64,000 nucleotides of DNA from Azospirillum baldaniorum (lineage in GTDB: Bacteria > Pseudomonadota > Alphaproteobacteria > Azospirillales > Azospirillaceae): NCBI RefSeq assembly GCF_003119195.2, contig NZ_CP022262.1, positions 1 through 64,000 of the forward strand. Direction: 5' to 3'. The position numbers were made by a program, and so were the translations under genes. The notes under the pieces are model-generated. The model ran no database searches and was not told the DNA's origin. It saw only the letters and a list, made by a program, of their open reading frames with translations. Every line of letters starts with the position of its first letter. Position 1 is the stretch's first letter. Of the stretch, positions 59,021 to 64,000 are shown one piece after another.

Positions 59021-60287
59021 CCGACGGGTTGTCGAGGCTGTCCGAACCGGCCAGCTCGACCGAAACGCCCAGGGCGGCGACGACGCCTTCCAAAGCCTTC
59101 TTCTGGTCGACCAGACGGTCCACCGCGGTCGAAATGATCGCGTTGCCCTCGGTGTTGTCGGTGCCGATCATCTGGTCGTAGGCCATCTTGCCGCTGTCGG
59201 CGGTGTCCTTCATGACCTTCATCGCGGCGGTGGTGGCGGTCATCGCCTCCTTCACCTTGGCGTCGGCCTCCGGCGCGGTGGCGGCGACGTACTGAGACAG
59301 CGACGGGCCGGTCACGACCTTGCCGTCCACGCGGGTGTAGCGCCCGTTGTAGACGTTCACCATGCCGACCTGGTCGTAATAGTGCGAGTTGTGGGTGTTG
59401 TCGGAGAAGCAGTCATGCTCCTCCTCCGGATCGTGCAGCATGAGGCCGAGCTTCATGCGCTCGCCGGCCAGTTCGCCGTAGCTGAGGCTGCCGAGGCCGG
59501 TCAGGATGCGGGCGACGCCCTCCGACTCCTTGGCCTTGGCGATGGAGGCGCGGGCCTTGCCCTTGGCCCCCCAGGCCTTGGCCATCTCCTCCAGATCCTC
59601 GACCAGCATCTGGGTGGCGACGGTCAGGAACTGGGCGCGGCGGTCGCAATTGCCGTTGGTGCAGTCCTTGCCCTTGGCGTAGTCGGTCGCCTTGCGGTCG
59701 CCGGCGCCCGGACCCGTGCCGTTCAGGTCCTGGCCCCACAGCAGGAACTCGACGGCGTGGTAGCCGGTCGCCACGTTGGCCTCGACCTTGCCGGCCTCGT
59801 GCAGCGTGTCGGCCAACAACTCCTTGGTGATCTTGCGGGCGTCGATGGTCTTGTCGCCGGCCTTGATCTTCGGGTTGGCGATCACGTTGGCCTTGGCGAA
59901 CGGGTTGCTGTCGCCGCCGGCGTAGCTGTCGTCCACATAGTCGATCAGGCCCTCGTCGAGCGGCCAGGCGTTGACCTTGCCTTCCCAGGCGTCGACGATC
60001 GGGTTGCCGAAGCGGAAGGCCTCGGTCTGCATGTAGGGGACGCGGGCGTTCAGCCACGCCGTGCGGGCGGCGGCCAGCGTCGCGTCCGACGGGTTGGCCA
60101 CCAGCGCGTCGATGGCCTTCTTCAGCGCCTTGGCGGTGCTGGCGGAGTCCTCGTAGCTGGCCTGGGCGATGTCGGCGTAGGTCTTCACCACGTCCTTGTA
60201 GGCGGGCTTGGACGACTGGGCGTCGGCGGCGAGCGGCGCCAGCGCGATGAGAGCCGCGGCGGCAAAGCCGGAGGCGTGCTTGAACAT
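59007..60287 (-). CDS. Imelysin (peptidase M75-like) periplasmic iron-uptake protein
   Basis: 426 residues. A Sec signal (GFAAAALIALAPLAADAQSS) is followed by an alpha-helical two-domain imelysin fold. The GxHxxE motif is intact at residues 175-180 (VATGYHAVEFLLWGQD), with a second helical repeat (SYGELAGERMKLGLMLHDPE, EEHDCFSDNTHNSHYYDQVG). Imelysins of the IrpA/EfeO kind bind iron or participate in its acquisition. Four Cys/His-rich stretches (DCTNGNCDRR, HDCFSDNTHNSHYY) are notable. A Fur-box match 73 bases upstream supports iron control. Confidence 0.94.
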   Translation of the reverse strand: MFKHASGFAAAALIALAPLAADAQSSKPAYKDVVKTYADIAQASYEDSASTAKALKKAIDALVANPSDATLAAARTAWLNARVPYMQTEAFRFGNPIVDAWEGKVNAWPLDEGLIDYVDDSYAGGDSNPFAKANVIANPKIKAGDKTIDARKITKELLADTLHEAGKVEANVATGYHAVEFLLWGQDLNGTGPGAGDRKATDYAKGKDCTNGNCDRRAQFLTVATQMLVEDLEEMAKAWGAKGKARASIAKAKESEGVARILTGLGSLSYGELAGERMKLGLMLHDPEEEHDCFSDNTHNSHYYDQVGMVNVYNGRYTRVDGKVVTGPSLSQYVAATAPEADAKVKEAMTATTAAMKVMKDTADSGKMAYDQMIGTDNTEGNAIISTAVDRLVDQKKALEGVVAALGVSVELAGSDSLDNPSAVGK

Positions 60288-60359
60288 GAAGGTCTCCTCA
60301 AGCGTCGGTGATCGTTGGCGTGAGAGCCATGAAAGTGCGAAGCATTCTCAACATGCGCC

Positions 60360-60378
60360 GCTAATCACTCTCATTGTC
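60360..60378 (-). promoter_or_regulatory. Fur-box-like site upstream of the imelysin gene
   Basis: Read on the minus strand it is GACAATGAGAGTGATTAGC, 14 of 19 matches to the classic GATAATGATAATCATTATC consensus. It lies 73 bases from the imelysin start, in a suitable place for repression by Fur or an alphaproteobacterial relative. Confidence 0.6.
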
Positions 60379-60461
60379 AAGATGCATTTGCCAAGCAGGG
60401 CGCGCATTGCCGAATTTGCGGCGGACGGCGGGGCCATGGCGGCGGCCCCACCCGCCCACGC

Positions 60462-61631
60462 TCACTTCACCAGCGGTTCGTAACGGGCGTCGGTCAGCGT
60501 CTTCATGAAGGCGACCAGCGCCTTGATTCGGCGGTCGTCGAGCGCCGGGCCCTCCTCCAGCTCCTTGATGGAGACGGTGGCGGCGATTTCCGGATTGCCC
60601 CAGGGCTTGCCGGTTTCCGGGTTGATCTGGTCGGCCGGCTTGCGGCTGTTGTACTTGTTGTAGAAGCGGACGACGGTCTCAAGGTCCTTGAAGACGCCGT
60701 TGTGCATGTAGGGGCCGGTCACCGCGACGTTGCGCAGGGTCGGCGTCTTGAACTTCCCCTCATAAGCCTTCTGACCCTTCAGCGCCGGATTCTCGGCCAG
60801 CCCGCGGTCGATGTGCGTCGGCGCCACCCCGTTGGCCGCCCGCAGCTCCGCGTTCACCGGCACGCCGATGTTGTGGTACTCGTAGTTGGTGAAGACCTCG
60901 TTCGTCGCCGCCGGCATCGCGTTCAGCTTGTGGCAGACGTTGCAGTTGGTGAACTGCTGCGAGAAGAACAGGGTCATCCCCAGCTCCTCCTCGCCGGTCA
61001 TCTTGTAGTCGCCGCGCAGATAGCGGTCGTACTTGGAGTCGAAGGGCGAGAAGACGTCGGTCTTTTCGAAGGCGGCGATGCTGTCGGTCATCGCGTCGTA
61101 TGCGCGGTCGGCGTCGTCCAGCACCCCGGCGCCGTAGAGGGCGACGAAGCTCCGTGCGTAGTCGGCGTTCTCCTTCAGCCGCCCCTGCACCTCCGCCTTG
61201 GAGGCCATGGCCATCTCGGCGGGGTTCAGCGGCGGACCGCCGGCCTGCTCCTGGAGAGTGGCGGCGCGGCCGTCGTGGAACTGCCCGCCGAAGGGAACCC
61301 CGTTGGCCTTGAAACCGAAGCGCGGGGCGAGATGGGCGTAGGCGGCGGTCGGCGCGTTGCGGTCGCCCAGTGACTTGCCGTCGGCCCCCAGCGACGCCGC
61401 GCCGCGTGGGTCGGCGAAGCCGAATTCCGGGTTGTGGCAGGTCGCGCAGGACTGGCTGCGCGTGGAGGACAGGTTGTTGTCGAAGAACAGCGCCTTGCCC
61501 AGCTCGGCCTTGGCCCTCTGCAGGTCTGTCTTCTGCGTCGCCGCCGGATCGGCGGCCATGCCGGACGCGCTGGCGATCAACAGGGCGGACAGCGCCGCAG
61601 CCGGCGCGACATATTTGCCGAACAATGACAT
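60462..61631 (-). CDS. Cytochrome-c peroxidase / MauG family di-haem protein
   Basis: 389 residues from ATG 61631; the open frame begins 24 codons earlier without support. Sec signal (PAAALSALLIASASGMAADP). Two haem motifs, SCATCHNPEFGFADPRGAAS (Cys62, Cys65, His66) and NCNVCHKLNAMPA near 229. Further family pieces: KALFFDNNLSSTRSQ, FGGQFHDGRAATLQEQAGGP, AFEKTDVFSPFDSKYDRYLR, FKTPTLRNVAVTGPYMHNGV. It reduces peroxide or, like MauG/MbnH, carries out oxidative modification. It is 174 bases from the imelysin start and follows the second Fur-box. Confidence 0.94.
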   Translation of the reverse strand: MSLFGKYVAPAAALSALLIASASGMAADPAATQKTDLQRAKAELGKALFFDNNLSSTRSQSCATCHNPEFGFADPRGAASLGADGKSLGDRNAPTAAYAHLAPRFGFKANGVPFGGQFHDGRAATLQEQAGGPPLNPAEMAMASKAEVQGRLKENADYARSFVALYGAGVLDDADRAYDAMTDSIAAFEKTDVFSPFDSKYDRYLRGDYKMTGEEELGMTLFFSQQFTNCNVCHKLNAMPAATNEVFTNYEYHNIGVPVNAELRAANGVAPTHIDRGLAENPALKGQKAYEGKFKTPTLRNVAVTGPYMHNGVFKDLETVVRFYNKYNSRKPADQINPETGKPWGNPEIAATVSIKELEEGPALDDRRIKALVAFMKTLTDARYEPLVK

Positions 61632-61719
61632 CCTGACTCTCGCTCCTTGACGGCGGTGGTCCATGGCCGCAATCCATGGCGGGGGACCGCCGGCAGTATC
61701 CATGCCCTTCGGCCTGGAT

Positions 61720-61738
61720 GATAGTTATTCTCATTATC
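61720..61738 (-). promoter_or_regulatory. Fur-box-like site upstream of the di-haem peroxidase gene
   Basis: GATAGTTATTCTCATTATC (given as the + strand) matches 15 of 19 positions of the GATAATGATAATCATTATC consensus. It lies 88 bases from ATG 61631, in the region of its expected promoter. Confidence 0.65.
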
Positions 61739-62351
61739 ACGAACGTGCGACCTATTGCCACTGGTCGTAGAACCGGCGGGATTAACTCCTCGTCCCGTTC
61801 GTCCGGCCCTGCTCCCGGATGGACGATCCGGTACGGGGGCTCTGGCATGACGGAAAAGGGTACCCCGACCCGGCTACCGATTCTGCTTCGCCAACCGGCG
61901 AACCAGCCACCATTCCGAGGTGATGCGGCACCACCGCCGGGACTCCGAATGCTCCGCGCACCGCGAAAGGAGCGGCGGCGGCGGCACTGGTACAATCCCG
62001 TCATGGTCCGATAATCGCTTCAAATTCTAATCATTTCCTTCCAAAGCGATCCGACTGCCATTCACGCCCTCGAACAGCGCTCTCCTTCCCGTTTCTTTGG
62101 CCCGGCTCTTCTGCACATGGCAGCGCCTGCGCTTTGCCTGAAGGCAGCGCGAAAAGTTGCGTTGCGGATCGCGAAGACAACGGCACCGGCCCGCCGGACT
62201 ACCCCTATCGATAGGTTTATTAAAATGTCGGGCTTCGACATCCTGAAATCACAGACGCCGTGCATTCCCTGAAAATCAGTAATCAAACCCCTCCGCTTCA
62301 CAGTGATGAAGCGAAAACCCTTCGCGTTGCAATTATCAACGGAGACAATCA
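61739..62351. other. Intergenic region between iron locus and pilus locus
   Basis: 613 bases, without a convincing gene. The frames that exist have no ribosome site or family match. From about 62000 the sequence becomes A+T-richer and contains a perfect 12-bp palindrome at 62204-62215. The promoter for the Flp pilin gene is expected between that site and 62352. Confidence 0.45.
62204..62215. promoter_or_regulatory. 12-bp perfect palindrome upstream of flp
   Basis: CCTATCGATAGG lies 137 bases before the pilin ATG. A dyad of this size in an A+T-richer promoter zone could be a regulator site, but no regulator is adjacent and the assignment is positional only. Confidence 0.3.
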
Positions 62352-62564
62352 ATGACCCTGTTCGCCAACATCCGCGCCATCATTTCCCCGGTTCAGGCCG
62401 CCACCAAGGACCGCAAGGGCATTACGGCCCTCGAATACGGTCTGGCGGCGGCGCTTGTCGCGCTGGTCATCATCGGCGGCGCCCGCACCTTCGGCACCAA
62501 CGTCAGCACCCTGTTCACCGGCATCGGCACCACGGTCAGCGGCACCTCGACGAAAATTCCGTAA
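62352..62564 (+). CDS. flp: Flp/Tad-type IVb pilin
   Basis: 70 residues. A short leader ends at Gly23 in KDRKGITALEYGL. Prepilin cleavage after Gly23 puts Glu28 at +5 and Tyr29 at +6, the Flp hallmark. The hydrophobic helix AAALVALVIIGGARTF and a short Thr/Ser tail complete it. It is the major subunit of a thin tight-adherence pilus. GGAGA lies eight bases upstream. The prepilin peptidase and CpaB genes follow on the same strand. Confidence 0.94.
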   Translation: MTLFANIRAIISPVQAATKDRKGITALEYGLAAALVALVIIGGARTFGTNVSTLFTGIGTTVSGTSTKIP

Positions 62565-62601
62565 ACGCCGCTCCTTCCCCATCTCACGCAAAGCTCCCGC
62601 C

Positions 62602-63174
62602 ATGGATACGATCGCGGTCTTCGATCCCCTCTCCCTGGCACTGCCCATGGCGGGGCTTGCGCTGGGCTGGGCGGCGGCGGACGACCTGTGCCGGCGCATC
62701 ATTCCGGATACGGCGTCCATCCTCCTTGCCACCCTCGGCCTCGCGCTTCCGCTGTGGCAGGGCGCCCCCTTTCCCTGGGTCAGCCTTGCCGCCGCCGCCA
62801 CGCTGTTCGTCGTCCTGTGCGTCCTTCACGGACGGGGCTGGCTGGGCGGCGGGGACGTGAAGCTGGCCTCCGCCATCCTGCTGCTGGTCGGGGTGGAGCG
62901 GGCCGCCCCCTTCGCGACCGCCACCGCGCTGGCCGGCGGGGTGCTCTCCCTCCTCTATCTCGCCGGATGGCTGGCGCTGCGCAACGCCCGCCCGGCGCGC
63001 CGGTTGCTGCGCCGCTTCGGCGGTCGGCCCGGCCCGGCCCACATCCTGGCCCATCTCCTGGCGGCCGAGGCGCACCGCGTCGCCACCCGCCATTCCGTGC
63101 CCTACGGCGTCGCCCTGGCCGCCGGCGGGCTGCTCACCCTCTCCAACCCCACCGGAGGAGCGGCATGGTTCTGA
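62602..63174 (+). CDS. cpaA: Prepilin peptidase CpaA/TadV (type IV A24 protease)
   Basis: 190 residues, a membrane aspartyl protease of the short CpaA type. Catalytic aspartates are expected at Asp27/28 (LGWAAADDLCRRIIPD) and Asp85 in GWLGGGDVKLASAILLL, the GxGD motif. Helices ATLFVVLCVLHG, ATALAGGVLSLLYLAGWLAL and the end GVALAAGGLLTLSNP complete it. It removes the leader from the Flp pilin encoded just upstream. The end overlaps the cpaB start by ten bases. Confidence 0.93.
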   Translation: MDTIAVFDPLSLALPMAGLALGWAAADDLCRRIIPDTASILLATLGLALPLWQGAPFPWVSLAAAATLFVVLCVLHGRGWLGGGDVKLASAILLLVGVERAAPFATATALAGGVLSLLYLAGWLALRNARPARRLLRRFGGRPGPAHILAHLLAAEAHRVATRHSVPYGVALAAGGLLTLSNPTGGAAWF

Positions 63175-64000
63175 GAGTGCTTTTCCTGTCCCTGCTGCTC
63201 GTCGGGCTGTCGCTGGTGGGCTACGTGTCCTTCTCGATGCTGCCGGCCCCGACCGCCGCCGTCGCGGTGCCGGCGCCCCAGGCGCCGATGGACTCCGTTC
63301 TGGTCGCCGCCCGCCCGATCTCCACCGGCATGCTTCTGCGCGCCGAGGATCTGCGCTGGGAGCCCTGGCCGCCGGGCCGCCTCGGCGACGGCTACATGGT
63401 GCGGGGCCGCGTCGCGGAGAGCGCCTACAGCGGCGCGGTCACCCGCCGGTCCTTCGCGGCGGGCGAGCCGATCATGGCCGGCCACATCGTGGCGCCGGGG
63501 GAGCGCGGCTTCCTCGCGGCCGTCCTGTCGCCGGGCAGCCGCGCCGTCTCGGTGGCGGTGGACGCGGTCAGCGCGACCGGCGGGCTGATCTGGCCGGGCG
63601 ACCGCGTGGACCTGATCCTGACCCAGAATTTCGAATCCCAGGCGGGGCGCGACCTGCGCAGCCGGGCGGTCGGCGAGACCGTCCTGCAGAACCTGCGCGT
63701 CATCGCCATCGACCAGCAGCTCGGCGAGGCGGGCATGGCGAAGAACGGGCCGGACGGGCGCATCCCCCGCACCGTGACGCTGGAGGTCACCGCCCGTCAG
63801 AGCGAGACGGTCACCGTCGCCGCCGCCATGGGCAAGCTCTCGCTGGCGCTGCGCAGCCTGCTTTCCGACGAGACCGTCCTCACCACGAGCAATGTGGAAG
63901 CCGCTTCGGCCCCGACCTGGGCCGAGGACGTGTCGCCCGCCCTGCGCCAGCTTCCCGCACCCCACAGCGCGGAGGCGCCCGCCGCCCGCCGCCCGGCGCT
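63165..64000 (+). CDS. cpaB: Flp pilus assembly protein CpaB/RcpC (N-terminal part, runs off the window)
   Basis: The frame starts at ATG 63165 with GGAGGAG upstream, overlapping the cpaA stop, and is still open at the window end (278 codons seen). A signal helix (VLRVLFLSLLLVGLSLVGYV) is followed by an SAF-type domain (VLVAARPISTGMLLRAEDLR, VTRRSFAAGEPIMAGHIVAP), the core LAAVLSPGSRAVSVAVDAVS and GDRVDLILTQNFE, and a second conserved stretch TVTLEVTARQSETVTVAAAM. CpaB is a periplasmic/outer-membrane assembly factor of Tad pili. Its usual neighbour, the CpaC secretin, should lie just outside. Confidence 0.92.
   Translation, partial: MVLRVLFLSLLLVGLSLVGYVSFSMLPAPTAAVAVPAPQAPMDSVLVAARPISTGMLLRAEDLRWEPWPPGRLGDGYMVRGRVAESAYSGAVTRRSFAAGEPIMAGHIVAPGERGFLAAVLSPGSRAVSVAVDAVSATGGLIWPGDRVDLILTQNFESQAGRDLRSRAVGETVLQNLRVIAIDQQLGEAGMAKNGPDGRIPRTVTLEVTARQSETVTVAAAMGKLSLALRSLLSDETVLTTSNVEAASAPTWAEDVSPALRQLPAPHSAEAPAARRPA

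Noticed and set aside
55075..59181. A 1368-codon rightward open frame opposite the DUF1513, imelysin and di-haem genes
   Set aside because: It is antisense to several well-supported genes. Its translation is low-complexity (Arg/Gly/Gln/Ala-rich) with no domain, and such frames are expected in G+C-rich DNA because stop codons are rare on the opposite strand.

Overview
The window is uniformly G+C-rich DNA with strong G/C bias at third codon positions. Its gene content is that of a metabolically versatile, motile alphaproteobacterium: tripartite tricarboxylate (Tct) and TRAP transporters, a TctD/TctE-like two-component pair, GntR/UTRA-controlled CoA-ester catabolism, a Fur-type imelysin iron locus and the start of a Flp/Tad pilus locus. 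Azospirillum or a close relative in the Rhodospirillales is my best inference. It rests on gene style only, since no rRNA or other taxonomic marker is present. I saw no tRNA, rRNA, CRISPR array, transposase or phage gene.

Layout. (1) 1-5000: the end of a TctA permease, a frame-disrupted TerC/YjbE gene, a tandem universal stress protein, then a response regulator overlapping a sensor kinase whose C-terminus carries an extra membrane segment and a periplasmic binding-protein domain. (2) 5042-11353: a hypothetical gene, a small WHxH protein, a LuxR-type regulator and a peptide-type ABC importer (binding protein and two permeases, no ATPase). (3) 11365-25343: a catabolic island. Two paralogous GntR/UTRA regulators flank TRAP permeases and an amidase/AtzG-like pair. 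Then come a CaiB-type CoA-transferase, acyl-CoA dehydrogenase, MmgE/PrpD protein, MaoC hydratase, HpcH/CitE-like lyase, MFS carrier, TRAP binding protein and an SDR. Together they could activate a branched dicarboxylate to its CoA ester, dehydrogenate, hydrate and cleave it. GntR-like palindromes lie in front of the lyase and the TRAP binding protein. (4) 25480-34605: a 41-residue membrane peptide, a GT9 transferase with a giant TPR/SPINDLY glycosyltransferase, an ECF sigma/anti-sigma/CnrX-like operon, and small regulators.

(5) 34798-43849: glyoxalase I, a Tat-exported subunit with a GMC dehydrogenase, an RHH protein, a fused glycosyltransferase/UDP-galactopyranose mutase, a GH1-like glycosidase and an ABC exporter. 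The last three look like one sugar-polymer operon. (6) 44059-55160: a large hybrid histidine kinase, a uracil/xanthine permease, a GAF-GGDEF cyclase, and an Ldh-type oxidoreductase/amidase/gamma-glutamyltransferase group. (7) 55297-61631: DUF1513, two imelysins, a di-haem oxidoreductase and a MauG/CcpA-like peroxidase, with two good Fur-box matches upstream. (8) 62352-64000: Flp pilin, CpaA prepilin peptidase and the start of CpaB.

Two non-gene patterns stand out. One is a series of 14-17 bp tandem duplications sitting at the very start or end of coding regions. The other is a dispersed double-hairpin intergenic repeat with an identical 32-base core in two places.
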